Shown here one piece after another: positions 9,632-18,516 of a DNA stretch of 64,000 bases (the stretch's first letter is position 1; every line of letters starts with the position of its first letter). Source of the DNA: Methylococcaceae bacterium. GTDB taxonomy: Bacteria > Pseudomonadota > Gammaproteobacteria > Methylococcales > Methylomonadaceae. The notes under the pieces are model-generated. The model had not been told where the DNA came from. It did no database searches and worked only from the letters and a program-made list of their open reading frames with translations. Position numbers and translations under genes: made by a program. Location of the stretch: positions 62,001 through 126,000 of the forward strand of contig JABFSH010000014.1 in the NCBI GenBank assembly GCA_013140705.1, given 5' to 3'.

Positions 9632-9943
9632 ATGGAAACCACTGTTGCCAAACAAGACCGTATCGGTGCCCGCGTACCGCATGACGTTTATGAGACATTG
9701 TGCCGCGCCGCCGAATTGAGCGGTGCTACAGTCAACCAGTTCCTGGTGCAATCCGCGCTGAAGGAAGCCCAAGCTGTTATCGAGCGCGAAGAAGCCATCC
9801 GCCTGTCAGCACGGGACTGGGGTTGGTTGCTCGACCTGATAGAAAACCCGCCCGAAGCCAACCCCAAGTTAAAGGCAGCTATCAAGCACTACCATAAGGC
9901 CAAACTGACTGATGCAGATACTTCCTTTAACTGGAAGCCATGA
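9632..9943 (+). CDS. DUF1778 ribbon-helix-helix antitoxin (TacA-like)
   Basis: A 103-residue antitoxin. The N-terminal RIGARVPHDVYETLCRAAEL and the following helix ATVNQFLVQSAL form a ribbon-helix-helix DNA-binding unit of the DUF1778 family. The C-terminal tail would neutralise the partner acetyltransferase. GGAGG at 9622-9626 points to ATG 9632 as the start, not the ATGs at 9620 or 9629. It overlaps the next gene by 32 nt, the usual translational coupling in these pairs. By analogy with TacA it should repress its own promoter. It marks the left side of the GC-rich island. Confidence 0.88.
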   Translation: METTVAKQDRIGARVPHDVYETLCRAAELSGATVNQFLVQSALKEAQAVIEREEAIRLSARDWGWLLDLIENPPEANPKLKAAIKHYHKAKLTDADTSFNWKP

Positions 9944-10394
9944 CCGGCAGGCGTTCGATTGTGGCCGCCAGGAACTGAACGATTGGTTAGTGAGGGTGGC
10001 ACGCCAGCACCAGGACAAGGGCTTGTCGAAGACCTTTGTGGCAACCCTGGAACAAACGCCGGATCGTATTTGCGGCTACTATGCGCTCACGCTTGCCGAA
10101 CTCGAAAACAGGCACCTTCCAGAAGCATGGCGAAAGAAGCTGCCCCAACGCATCCCGGGGGTACGGCTGGGCCGCTTGGCGGTTGATAAACACTATCATG
10201 GCAAAGGGCTCGGCGGGTTGCTCATCGTCGATGCCTTGACCCGTGCGCGGCGGATTTACACCGAAGCAGGCGGTATCGGGTTATTTGTCGATGCCATCGA
10301 TGAACAGGCGGCAGGCTACTATTTGCGATTGGGTTTTCAGGCAGCGCCCGACAACCCCTTGCTGCTGTTCTTGTCGGTGAAGGACGTCCCCTAA
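9912..10394 (+). CDS. GNAT acetyltransferase toxin (TacT-like)
   Basis: A 160-residue GNAT protein. In the known TacT family the toxin acetylates the amino group of aminoacyl-tRNA and so blocks translation. The family opening is present (FDCGRQELNDWLVRVARQHQ), as are the acetyl-CoA loop region VRLGRLAVDKHYHGKGLGGLL and the C-terminal AAGYYLRLGFQ with the conserved Tyr. It is full-length and in frame. It overlaps the antitoxin gene by 32 nt and so is co-expressed with it. It may stabilise the surrounding island. Confidence 0.9.
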   Translation: MQILPLTGSHDRQAFDCGRQELNDWLVRVARQHQDKGLSKTFVATLEQTPDRICGYYALTLAELENRHLPEAWRKKLPQRIPGVRLGRLAVDKHYHGKGLGGLLIVDALTRARRIYTEAGGIGLFVDAIDEQAAGYYLRLGFQAAPDNPLLLFLSVKDVP

Positions 10395-10501
10395 GGGCCA
10401 CATCCCCAAAAAAGGACAAGCAAATTCACCTTCATACATATTATCATTGCCAGTATATGCCTCCCCAGAATATTTCAGCACAATGCCTTTAGCTTAACAA
10501 C

Positions 10502-11017
10502 ATGAGCGGCCAACTCACTTTTCCCTTGGATATTGAAGCCATGTTTGGTGCACACCAGCGCGAGCTGGTATGGCATCTGACCAAAATTGTCAAATGCGAG
10601 GAGACCGCCGCCGAACTGGCGCAGGAAAGCTACCTGATCCTGGTGGAATCGGCTGGCAAACACACCATTGAAAAACCGCACGGCTTTCTGTTCCGGGTCG
10701 CCACCAACTTGGCGTTCAGCCATCTGCGGCGACACAAACTTGTTGAGGCAAAATGGCCTTACCTTTGCCCTGAGGAATTGCATTTCCCCTCTGCCGAACA
10801 ACATGCCGCCCAGGAACAGCGCCTTGAATATTTCGTCAAGGCCGTGGAAACCTTGCCTCCTCGCACCCAGGAGATATTCATCCTGCACAAAATTGAAGGC
10901 CTCAGCGTCAAAGACGTGGCGGAAAGATTAGGCATTACACCCAAGGCCGTGGAAAAACAGATCACGCGCGGACTGGCGCATTGCCGCAGCGTCATGAAGC
11001 CGCTGGACAACAATTAA
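10502..11017 (+). CDS. FecI-type ECF sigma factor
   Basis: A 171-residue extracytoplasmic-function sigma factor. Region 2 includes ELAQESYLILVE and GFLFRVATNLAFSHLRR; region 4 includes LPPRTQEIFILHKIEGLSVKDVAERLGIT, a helix-turn-helix for -35 recognition, then AVEKQITRGL. It should direct transcription of the TonB receptor operon when released or activated by the FecR protein encoded next. It lies 108 bp after the toxin gene. No good Shine-Dalgarno is seen before ATG 10502. Codon use is GC-rich compared with the T6SS genes. Confidence 0.9.
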   Translation: MSGQLTFPLDIEAMFGAHQRELVWHLTKIVKCEETAAELAQESYLILVESAGKHTIEKPHGFLFRVATNLAFSHLRRHKLVEAKWPYLCPEELHFPSAEQHAAQEQRLEYFVKAVETLPPRTQEIFILHKIEGLSVKDVAERLGITPKAVEKQITRGLAHCRSVMKPLDNN

Positions 11018-11131
11018 TGCCAAACTCTTTGGCCGAACGGGGTATAGCCGTCATCAAATTCTTTTTAGTTTCAAGGGAGGGATTTGCCCGTGCCGTTTGT
11101 CTAACAATTATAGCCCTGCCGAAAACCCAGA

Positions 11132-12136
11132 ATGACTGAACCTGAGCTAGACACCCTTGCCATGCCAGATAGCAACTCATGCAACCGGGTTGACAAGGAA
11201 GCCATGGCCTGGTTTTCCCGGCAGCGGACAGGGGGCTTGAGCGCAAAAGAACAGGCCCTATTCCAAGCCTGGCAGGCCAAAAGCCCGGCCCACCGGCAGG
11301 CTTACCAAGATGTCCAGGCCCTGTGGGACGACACCGATTTTAACCAGGCGATCAGGCTCGCCAGCCTTAAACGCCAACCGGTAGCGGAAAGCCCAGTCCC
11401 GTTAAATAAGCGCCACACCCCCAATCGAGGGCACTGGCTTAGTTTTGGCTTGGCGGCAAGTTTCGCCTTATGCGTGGTTTTACTTGACCCAATCACCCGA
11501 CTACAAGCCGATTATTACACTCCGGTGGGTGGCAATCAGGCCATCACCCTGGCCGATGGTTCAATCGTCACCCTCAACACCAATACCGCCATCAAGGTTG
11601 CATTCAGCGGGAACGAACGCCGGATCAGGCTAATCGAGGGCGAAGCTTATTTTGATGTCCGCCACCTTGACGGTCAACCGTTTATTGTAGAGGCAGACAA
11701 TACCGAAACCCGCGTCGTCGGCACCCAGTTTATGGTGCGCACAACCCAGGTTGAAGAAAAAATCACCGTCATCAAGGGGCTCGTGAATGTCAGTAACACA
11801 TTGCAAAATCAATCTGTCTTCCTGCATCCAGACCAGCAGGTCAGCAATAACGCATCCGGCCTAAGCACCGTCCGGCAACTGGAAGGCAGTCAGGAAGCCT
11901 TTTGGCTCAACGGACGGCTTTCCCTCCAGGACGTGCCGCTGGAACACGCTGTCAACGAACTCGCCCGCTACCTGCCCGGACTGGTGGTCATCACCGGCAA
12001 CAGCCTGAAAGCCTACCGCATCAGTGGCCGCTTTAACATCACCCAACCCCAACATGCGCTCACCACCCTTGAACGCACCCTGCCCATTACCGTGACTACC
12101 ATTGGTGGTTGGCTGACCGTCATCAGGCCACGCTGA
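11132..12136 (+). CDS. FecR-family anti-sigma/regulator
   Basis: A 334-residue inner-membrane regulator transmitting the receptor signal to the ECF sigma factor. The cytoplasmic DUF4880 part (KEAMAWFSRQRTGGLSAKEQ, then FQAWQA) is followed by a membrane segment near residues 95-115 (WLSFGLAASFALCVVLL). The periplasmic FecR domain contains ITLADGSIVTLNTNTAI and RLIEGEAYFDV, and a C-terminal STN-like/DUF4974 region ends in a beta-strand IGGWLTVI. It lies 114 bp after the sigma factor and 347 bp before the receptor, the standard FecI-FecR-receptor order. Intact, although its partner receptor is not. Confidence 0.9.
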   Translation: MTEPELDTLAMPDSNSCNRVDKEAMAWFSRQRTGGLSAKEQALFQAWQAKSPAHRQAYQDVQALWDDTDFNQAIRLASLKRQPVAESPVPLNKRHTPNRGHWLSFGLAASFALCVVLLDPITRLQADYYTPVGGNQAITLADGSIVTLNTNTAIKVAFSGNERRIRLIEGEAYFDVRHLDGQPFIVEADNTETRVVGTQFMVRTTQVEEKITVIKGLVNVSNTLQNQSVFLHPDQQVSNNASGLSTVRQLEGSQEAFWLNGRLSLQDVPLEHAVNELARYLPGLVVITGNSLKAYRISGRFNITQPQHALTTLERTLPITVTTIGGWLTVIRPR

Positions 12137-12483
12137 CAAAACTTTTATTAAAGTCCTTCGATAGACTCTCGGCATCCGCCCCTAGTGACAGCCAAAAGCG
12201 CATACTGTTGTTGTTCTATCTTCTGTACATACAGTCGATAACATACGTTAAATAATTGTTTTCGTTGGTGGTGATCTAGTCCGGACGCTGTCCTGAGCGA
12301 AATCGGAAGGCATCAGTGGAATCGTCTTTTTCAGGGTTTTCCTAACGCCCTATCAAATGATCCACCAAAAATAATTGCAAAACCCGGTGGGGGTTTCTCC
12401 TCCTCAAAAGTCTACTACATAGGCATCATGGAAACGCACCCGCTGCGACCTGATGGCAATAAGGTACACAACGGAGACTATCC
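12137..12483. other. intergenic stretch between fecR-like gene and receptor
   Basis: About 350 bp. It includes a short AAACCC/GGGTTT hairpin at 12380-12396. At about 12289-12310 the run GTCCTGAGCGAAATCG resembles the dispersed repeat seen elsewhere in the window. It should also hold the sigma-dependent promoter of the receptor. No gene is seen. Confidence 0.45.
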
Positions 12484-12834
12484 ATGCTTTTAACCTGCAT
12501 TAATCCATTCCAGCACAAGCAGCACCGCTTATTCTGGTTTGCGCTATCTATGTCCATGATGATGCTTGTCCAACCGGCAACCGCGCAAGACATGGCCAAG
12601 CAACAGTTCACTATAACGCAGCAAAGCCTGCAATCGGCCATCAACCAATTGTCCAACCAAGCCGACCTGGAAATTACCTACCCGTCCCATTTGGTCAAGG
12701 GCTTGGTCAGTCCCGGCCTTAAAGGGCTTTATACCGCCCAGGAAGCGCTTAACCGGCTTCTGGCCGGCACCGGGCTAAAAGCCAGGGTCGACCCGGACAA
12801 CACCTTCACCCTGGAAAAAGCGCCCGCCCGCTAA
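12484..12834 (+). CDS. STN (secretin/TonB N-terminal) signalling domain segment
   Basis: A 116-residue open segment with a signal peptide (WFALSMSMMMLVQPATAQ) and a complete STN fold: FTITQQSLQSAINQLSNQAD, LEITYPSHLV, LKGLYTAQEALNRLLAGTGL and a final beta-strand. In transducing receptors this periplasmic domain contacts FecR. It ends at TAA 12832, where a homologous receptor would continue into the TonB box and plug. GGAG lies 7 nt before ATG 12484. It could be secreted as a free periplasmic STN domain, but that is speculation; the simplest view is that it is the first part of the broken receptor. Confidence 0.75.
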   Translation: MLLTCINPFQHKQHRLFWFALSMSMMMLVQPATAQDMAKQQFTITQQSLQSAINQLSNQADLEITYPSHLVKGLVSPGLKGLYTAQEALNRLLAGTGLKARVDPDNTFTLEKAPAR

Positions 12835-12840
12835 CTTAAG

Positions 12841-14844
12841 GTGAAATCGGTTGACGACAGCAAAACCCAACCTCATACCGAGTTTGAAGGCGGCGAAGAC
12901 CAAGTGATGCCCAAAGTCACTGTCGAGGCCGATGCGGAATACGACCCAGAATATTATACCGACCCCTATAACAAGGATTATGTGCTGCCCAACGCCACGG
13001 CGGGCACCAAGACCGACACGCCGATCATGGAAACGCCGCTCAACGTGCAGGTGATCTCCAAGCAGGTGTTGAAGGAGCGGCAGGCGTTCACCTTGACGGA
13101 TGCCCTGAGAAACGTCAGCGGGGTAAGGACGGGCCTTGGCCCAGGTGGTAGTGATGTAACCACCCCGTCAATATTCCTGCGCGGCTTTGACTCCACAACC
13201 TTCTTCCGCGACGGCTTCCGGTTGACGCAGGGCGCCGCCAGCCGGGAATTTGCCAATGTCGAGTCGGTGGAGGTGCTGAAAGGCTCGGCGGCCATCCTGT
13301 ACGGGCTGATTGAGCCCGGCGGTATGGTCAACGTCATCACCAAGAAACCCCTGGCGACACCTTATTATGGCTTCACCCAGCAGTTTGGCTCTTATAACCT
13401 GTACCGCACCACCTTGGATGCCACCGGGCCCCTGACAAAAAACAAGGACTTGCTGTACCGGGTCAATATGTCCTACCAGAACAGCGACTCGTTCCGGGAC
13501 TTGCTCGGCAACGAAGACGTGTTCTTCGCGCCCAAGCTGACCTGGAACATCAGCCCCCGCACCCAGGCCAACTTTGAGTTGGAGTACAACCGCTCCCACC
13601 TGGGGCTTGACACCGGCAGTATTCTCCCGATCATCAACGGACAGCTTTTACGCGTTCCGCGCAGCCGGAATTATGCCGAATACTCCCCTCTAACCAACGA
13701 GACGGTATTTGGCAGCTTCAACTGGTCGCATGCCTTCAATGAAGACTGGACGCTCAAGCATCGCTTTTCGGTCAACCAAGCGTCACAGTTTATACCCGTT
13801 ATCAGCTTTCCTGTGGGCGTTGGTCCAGCGGATGTGTTTGGCGACGGCTCAGTCCTAGTACCGTCCGGCAAGGTAGGCCGTAACTATAATACGGGGAAAG
13901 GATTCAATCAATACAACACCTACGCCAACAATGTGGACGTGGTCGGCCACTTCGATACCTGGGACTTGAAGCACACCCTGCTCCTGGGCGGCGACCACTA
14001 CAGGATTGACAATAATCTAAACAGTAGTGGTGGGCCATTTCATTTCAATTCGCTGATTGACCTAAATCGACCCGTTCATCCGAGAGTGTTTGTGCGGGGT
14101 GGTGGCGTACTCGCCCAGCCAGCTTTTGCGAATATAACTAAGCTCGACCAATTCGGGCTGTACACCCAAGACCAGATCAAGCTGCCTTATGATGTCCACG
14201 TCACCGGCGGCATCCGCTGGCAGTATATCCACCAGAGCCAGAAGTCGGTTTTTTCTGACGGCTCACAACCCACCAACACCGTCCAAACTCAAGACGCGGT
14301 CACGCCCCGGGTCGGCATCTTGTGGAATCCCAAGCCGTGGTTGAGCCTGTACGCCAACTACACCGAGAGCTTCGGCGCCAACAGCGGCCTGACCTTCGTC
14401 CGGCCAGGCCTTGGCAAGATCATCGCCCCGACCAGCGCCGCGCAATACGAGGGCGGCCTTAAGTTCCAGGCCTTCGACGGCAAGCTGCGCGCCACCCTGG
14501 CCTACTATGACTTGACCAAGACCAACGTCGCCGTCGCCGACCCGATCATAAGCCACAACTGCGGCGCGGGCCCCGGCTCTTGCTCCATCGCCATCGGCGA
14601 GATCCGGAGCCGGGGGCCGGAACTCGACATCCAGGGCGAGATACTGCCCGGCTGGAACGTCATCGCCAACTGGACCAACCTGGACATTATCGTCACCAAG
14701 GGCAGCTGGAATCCCAATGACCCGAATGTCAACCCTGCTGGCGATTCATCGTTAGGCGGCAAAGTCGGCGACCGCCTGTTCGGACAGCCCCGCAACACCG
14801 GCTCGCTGTGGAGCACCTACACCGTGCAGGACGGTGGCCTCTAG
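12841..14844 (+). CDS. TonB-dependent siderophore receptor, plug and most of barrel (fragment)
   Basis: A 667-residue open segment in the same frame as the STN part. It holds the plug (TPIMETPLNVQVISKQVLK, TDALRNVSGVRTG, FLRGFDSTTFFRDGFR, VESVEVLKGSAAILYGLIEPGG and VNVITKKP) and most barrel strands of the ferrichrome/pyoverdine-type receptor family. It starts only with GTG 12841 (or ATG 12907) and lacks any signal peptide. It ends at TAG 14842 in the run TVQDGGL, just before the last strands. Family recognition is certain; as an independent protein it could neither be exported nor close its barrel. Confidence 0.8.
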   Translation: MKSVDDSKTQPHTEFEGGEDQVMPKVTVEADAEYDPEYYTDPYNKDYVLPNATAGTKTDTPIMETPLNVQVISKQVLKERQAFTLTDALRNVSGVRTGLGPGGSDVTTPSIFLRGFDSTTFFRDGFRLTQGAASREFANVESVEVLKGSAAILYGLIEPGGMVNVITKKPLATPYYGFTQQFGSYNLYRTTLDATGPLTKNKDLLYRVNMSYQNSDSFRDLLGNEDVFFAPKLTWNISPRTQANFELEYNRSHLGLDTGSILPIINGQLLRVPRSRNYAEYSPLTNETVFGSFNWSHAFNEDWTLKHRFSVNQASQFIPVISFPVGVGPADVFGDGSVLVPSGKVGRNYNTGKGFNQYNTYANNVDVVGHFDTWDLKHTLLLGGDHYRIDNNLNSSGGPFHFNSLIDLNRPVHPRVFVRGGGVLAQPAFANITKLDQFGLYTQDQIKLPYDVHVTGGIRWQYIHQSQKSVFSDGSQPTNTVQTQDAVTPRVGILWNPKPWLSLYANYTESFGANSGLTFVRPGLGKIIAPTSAAQYEGGLKFQAFDGKLRATLAYYDLTKTNVAVADPIISHNCGAGPGSCSIAIGEIRSRGPELDIQGEILPGWNVIANWTNLDIIVTKGSWNPNDPNVNPAGDSSLGGKVGDRLFGQPRNTGSLWSTYTVQDGGL

Positions 14845-15114
14845 GACTTACAGTTCGGCGGCGGCTTGAATTTCGCCGACCGCACCTACACCGGCAACAA
14901 GGCCTTCCCCAACCCCGGTTACCTCACCGTGGACCTGATGGCGGGCTACAGCAAGAAAATCGGCGACGCGACCATTTCCGCCCAACTGAACGTCAGCAAC
15001 CTGCTCGACCAGTACTATACGACGCGCCTTAATGCCAATACTGCTCAAAATTTTGCAAGTGTTACCTTCGGCGCGCCCAGGACGTTTATGGGGCAGGTGA
15101 GTATCCAGTATTAA
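14845..15114 (+). pseudogene. C-terminal barrel strands of the TonB receptor (fragment)
   Basis: Continues the receptor frame straight after TAG 14842-14844: DLQFGGGLNFADRTYTGN, then LTVDLMAGYS, LNVSNLLDQYY and a C-terminal strand ending in Tyr. These are the final strands and C-terminal signature of a TonB receptor. No start or ribosome-binding site of its own is evident. Confidence 0.8.
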
Positions 15115-15323
15115 CGGCTTACAGGTTTGAACAGGCATAACCGTATCGCCGTTACCTGAACCAGGTCATTCCGAACGGAGGTGAGGAATCTTATTGCCGC
15201 GAACTAAGAATTCTCCCCCTTTGTCAGGCTCTGGGTCGAAGTGACAAGATTCGTTTGCCTAAAGCCATGGATGACATCCTTCCAAGCGCTGTTATCCCTT
15301 TGCCTGCCAAGAAAATAGAGAGA

Positions 15324-16954
15324 ATGTTATCGATAACTAGGCGCTTTTGGGTCTTAATCCACCGTTATGTCGGACTCGGCATGACGGTGTTCCTAATCGT
15401 CGTCGAGCTGACCGGCAGCGTGCTGGCGTTCAAGAACGAACTCGACCTCTGGCTTAATCCTGATTTGCTAAGGGTTGGTGTGCGTAATGCGCCCCTACTC
15501 GACCCGCTGGTGCTGCGCGAGAAGGCCGAGGCGAGCAAACCTGGCATGTGGGTCGATACGGTCCCCCTCCATGTCGAACCCGGGCATAGCTTTGAGCTAG
15601 AACTCACGCCCCGCGTCAAGGGTGTCGCGGTGCAGGAGCTGGTTACGCTGCCCGGTGTGCTTGGGGCTTTCAACAACGAAGCGGGCTTACAGGGGGTTTA
15701 TCTCGACCCTTACACGGGCAAGGTACTGGGCGAGCGCAATGTCTTAAAAGGGCTGCATGGCCGCAGGGACATTGTCTGGTTCCTGTACCGCCTGCACATG
15801 ACGTTGGCCTTGCCCGCCCAGTATGCGGGCTTGGGCGCACGTATCCTGGGCGTTGTGGCGCTGGTGTGGACGGTGGATTGTTTTGTCTCGTTTTATTTGA
15901 CCTTGCCGAGGCGGAAGAAACAATCGCCCACCTTGGTTGAACGGGTTGTTAAAGCCCTCTCCAGCGGGAGAAGGTGGGGTGACGACTGCATGGATGCATA
16001 CCCTCTGGGGCATAAAGGAGGTAGGGCAACGCATGGGGCAGTTGCCGAGGGGAAATTAGAAGGCAGTTGTCTAATTGATCCCACTGATCCCGACCTTAGC
16101 GCCACCGATCCCATACCTGCTAATGCACTTGACCCACAGGGGCCTGGGGAATGCCGGCAACCGTATGGAACGGTTGCAGCCCCACCGTCCCTGGCAGTCG
16201 TCCCACAAGGGCGCAGGGGAAGATCATGGTGGCGACGCTGGCAACCGGCCTGGCAGATCAAGTTCAGCGCGGGACGACGCGCGTCAACTTCGACATCCAC
16301 CGCGCCTTCGGTCTGTGGACGTGGGTGATGTTGTTCGTGTTCGCCTGGTCCAGCGTCGGTTTCAACTTGGATGAAGTCTATACGCCGGTGATGAACACGT
16401 TGTTCGGCGCACCGCCCGAGCCGGAGCACCATGCAGCGGTCACACCCCCAGCCCGCCCGCCGCTGGTGGGCAAACCGAAGCTGGACTGGCACCAAGCACG
16501 GGACAGGGGGCACGGACTGCTTGCGGAGAAAGCGCTCAAAGATGGCTTTGCCATCAAATACAAATCCGAAAACTCCGTCCTGCTTATCGACCGCGACACA
16601 GGCAGCTATACCCTATGTGACGGCATTCTGGTTAAAGCCGAGGACAACCTAGGGCAGGCCTGTGTCATCTTCGATGCTGACACCGGCGCAGCGCTGTCGG
16701 AAACGCCCACCAAACCACCGTCCAAATCGGAACAGGAAGCCCGCCTGTCGGATACGTTCTCTGGATGGCTGGTGGAACTGCATATGGCCCGCGTTTTCGG
16801 GCTGGCGATGAAGATATTTGTCTGCGTGATGGGCTTGGTAATCACGGCGCTGTCGGTGACGGGGGTGGTGATTTGGTGGAAGAAGCGTCGTGGAGCGAAA
16901 GCTATGCAAAAGAAAACGACTTCTGCAAAAAACATCCCCAGGCTTAACAATTAA
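15324..16954 (+). pseudogene. PepSY-associated TM protein (siderophore-reductase type), frameshifted
   Basis: PepSY_TM proteins are inner-membrane proteins commonly encoded after siderophore receptors and implicated in reductive iron release. The first part in frame A has RRFWVLIHRYVGLGMTVFLI, the PepSY-like region LQGVYLDPYTGKVLGE, RLHMTLALP, and the third segment down to SWWRRWQPAWQIKFSAG. The family sequence then continues in frame B as TTRVNFDIHRAFGLWTWVML through a last membrane helix and WWKKRRG. The frame change is near 16281, in a G run, and one missing base explains it. An unusual insert of about 85 residues, low in family character, occupies about 15930-16195. ATG 15324 is the preferred start. 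Confidence 0.8.
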
Positions 16955-17232
16955 CTGTTACCCGTTCGAAGGTCGGCTATGTAGGTGCTAAGACATTCGG
17001 AAAAATAAGATGAGGGGCAGGAGTGGGTCGATATCTACAATTTGTATGAAATTTCAAATGACTGCTATTGCTTGGCGGAGATTTTTTCATAATTTAGTAT
17101 GAACTTTGTTACATAAGGCTAACTGGTACTTTTGGTGGTGTTTCACACAAACCTCCATACTGTTATATTTGAAGGGTAATTTTAACTGCAATCGGAGGTC
17201 TGGCCAAACGGGTGTCGTCATCTGCAATTGAT

Positions 17233-17526
17233 CTATCCACCAATCAGAACGGTTAGACATCCCAAGATAATAACGCCACCATGGGCAGTTTGATCACCCA
17301 TTCTTGCCGCCGGCATGTTGCTGATCATAACAGTACTTGAACCTTTTACAATTGTGTCAGGGGGGCCAACACAAGTCACCATATCGGTCACGCGTGCTGC
17401 AGGCAGGCCACCGATTAAAACCGTTGGCGCACCCGGTGACATAATCGGGCCTCCCACATGGGGCTTGGGCCCATCGAACATTGGACAGATATGCATATCG
17501 GTTAATCTTGCTGCGGGTTGTCCCAT
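17233..17526 (-). CDS. PAAR-domain T6SS spike-tip protein
   Basis: A 97-residue PAAR protein. PAAR proteins cap the VgrG spike and sharpen the T6SS puncturing device. The repeated pattern is clear: PAARLTDMHICP, GAPTVLIGGLPAARVTDMVTC, STVMISNMPAARMGDQTAHGG and a final TVLIGG; the His and Cys residues are the expected zinc-tip ligands. There is no C-terminal extension, so it is a bare tip and not a PAAR-effector fusion. It is the last gene of the minus-strand T6SS arm, after vgrG and a DUF6931-like gene. Confidence 0.93.
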   Translation of the reverse strand: MGQPAARLTDMHICPMFDGPKPHVGGPIMSPGAPTVLIGGLPAARVTDMVTCVGPPDTIVKGSSTVMISNMPAARMGDQTAHGGVIILGCLTVLIGG

Positions 17527-17873
17527 CGAATTCTCCGGTTTTTCAACTTAGGATTCCGTTAAAAATAGCTTCCCGAAATCGCACAATTGCTCGGCAAGCC
17601 GTTCGTGCTGAGCAAAATAAGCCCTCGGAGGCATGGCGTTACCATGAAACAATCGCTGTTCGACGTACTTTTTTGTGTTTTCAAATATTTGCAAGTCATT
17701 GATTTTACAAATACAAAAAAAGCTGTTTTATGAGTGCTTGTCGAAGCATGAATGGTTTGTCGCTACGGAATGGAATTTTTCCGTCCATCCTTCGACAAGC
17801 TCAGGACGAACGGAAAAATTTTTTCGGCACCCAATCGGTAAGTTATTTTTTGCCATATCCTTCTTGGTATTTA
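17527..17873. other. intergenic stretch with a long hairpin
   Basis: About 350 bp between the DUF6931-like gene and the PAAR gene. It contains the hairpin described at 17774-17820 and a CTTCGACAAGCTCAGGAC motif, a short dispersed sequence type. No gene is seen. It separates PAAR from vgrG transcription more than is usual. Confidence 0.5.
17774..17820. repeat. long imperfect inverted repeat (18-bp arms)
   Basis: Arms 17774-17791 and 17803-17820 pair at 16 of 18 positions, with AATTTTTCCGT facing ACGGAAAAATT. The loop contains part of CTTCGACAAGCTC. It could act as a transcript-stabilising or terminating structure between the DUF6931-like gene and PAAR, or be a mobile-repeat remnant. Confidence 0.7.
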
Positions 17874-18455
17874 TTAAACCAGCTTGCCAGTACCGCCACA
17901 GGCGATATCAATGCCTTTTTTTAGAAGCAACTGGTAATTCGATTTTATTTTATCCGCATCATCCTGTACTGCTGCCAATATAACGGCCCCGCTGACAGCT
18001 TTAGGAAATAAATCTTCGGCAGGTTCTACCGTCGCATTCTGCACTGGAGAGATATTGCCACCGCTCCAAAAAGCAGCAATGGCCGCCCAGCCGGCAGCAG
18101 TTTTAAAGTCTGTTTTTGTGGCGGCCGCCATAGTCGGCAGCCGGTTTTCGGCTGTCGGTTTGTAGACCCAGGCTTCAGCCAGTTCGATCGCCTTCAAATC
18201 TGTTACAGACGGAGTTTCACCACAATTATTGCGTGCACATTGACATGCCCACCAGGTAGCTTCCCGCTTGGGCAAAGCCGTTGCCAAAAAGCGAACTGCG
18301 TCGAGGTAGAGCTCTTTTTCCAGCAATTGTTGCAGAAATTCTGAGGGTAATGCGGCCGTTTGCAGCAACTGCCTAGCCTCCTCGCCCAACTCAACCGCTT
18401 TGCAAATTTCCATAGCAGTCGGCTGTTTAACTTTAACGAAATTCATATCGGCCAT
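17874..18455 (-). CDS. DUF6931-like T6SS-associated protein
   Basis: About 193 residues from ATG 18455; an upstream in-frame ATG at 18473 is also possible. Recognisable segments are LPKREATWWACQCAR, KAIELAEAWVYKPTAENR and GWAAIAAFWSGGNISP, a pattern I associate with DUF6931 proteins encoded beside vgrG/PAAR genes. No signal peptide or enzyme motif is seen. Position between vgrG and PAAR suggests an adaptor or accessory of spike loading, but that is inference from context. A MITE-like element separates it from vgrG. Confidence 0.65.
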   Translation of the reverse strand: MADMNFVKVKQPTAMEICKAVELGEEARQLLQTAALPSEFLQQLLEKELYLDAVRFLATALPKREATWWACQCARNNCGETPSVTDLKAIELAEAWVYKPTAENRLPTMAAATKTDFKTAAGWAAIAAFWSGGNISPVQNATVEPAEDLFPKAVSGAVILAAVQDDADKIKSNYQLLLKKGIDIACGGTGKLV

Positions 18456-18516
18456 ATTGAGATCCAAAGTCATGAAAAACAAAATATGAGAAATCACAAA
18501 ATCGACTTCAATTGAT

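Larger units (their letters stand above)
12484..15114 (+). pseudogene. TonB-dependent siderophore receptor interrupted by two in-frame stops
   Basis: Read through its two stops this is one 876-codon FecA/FpvA-type transducing receptor in a single frame: signal peptide, STN domain, plug and 22-strand-type barrel with a C-terminal Tyr (QVSIQY). TAA at 12832-12834 separates the STN domain from the plug; TAG at 14842-14844 removes the last barrel strands. Both pieces after the stops continue in the same frame without indels, so each break could be a single substitution. Without signal peptide and C-terminal strand the barrel part should not be functional, hence pseudogene. Stop readthrough or assembly error are the alternatives. 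The three segments are also listed separately. Confidence 0.8.
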
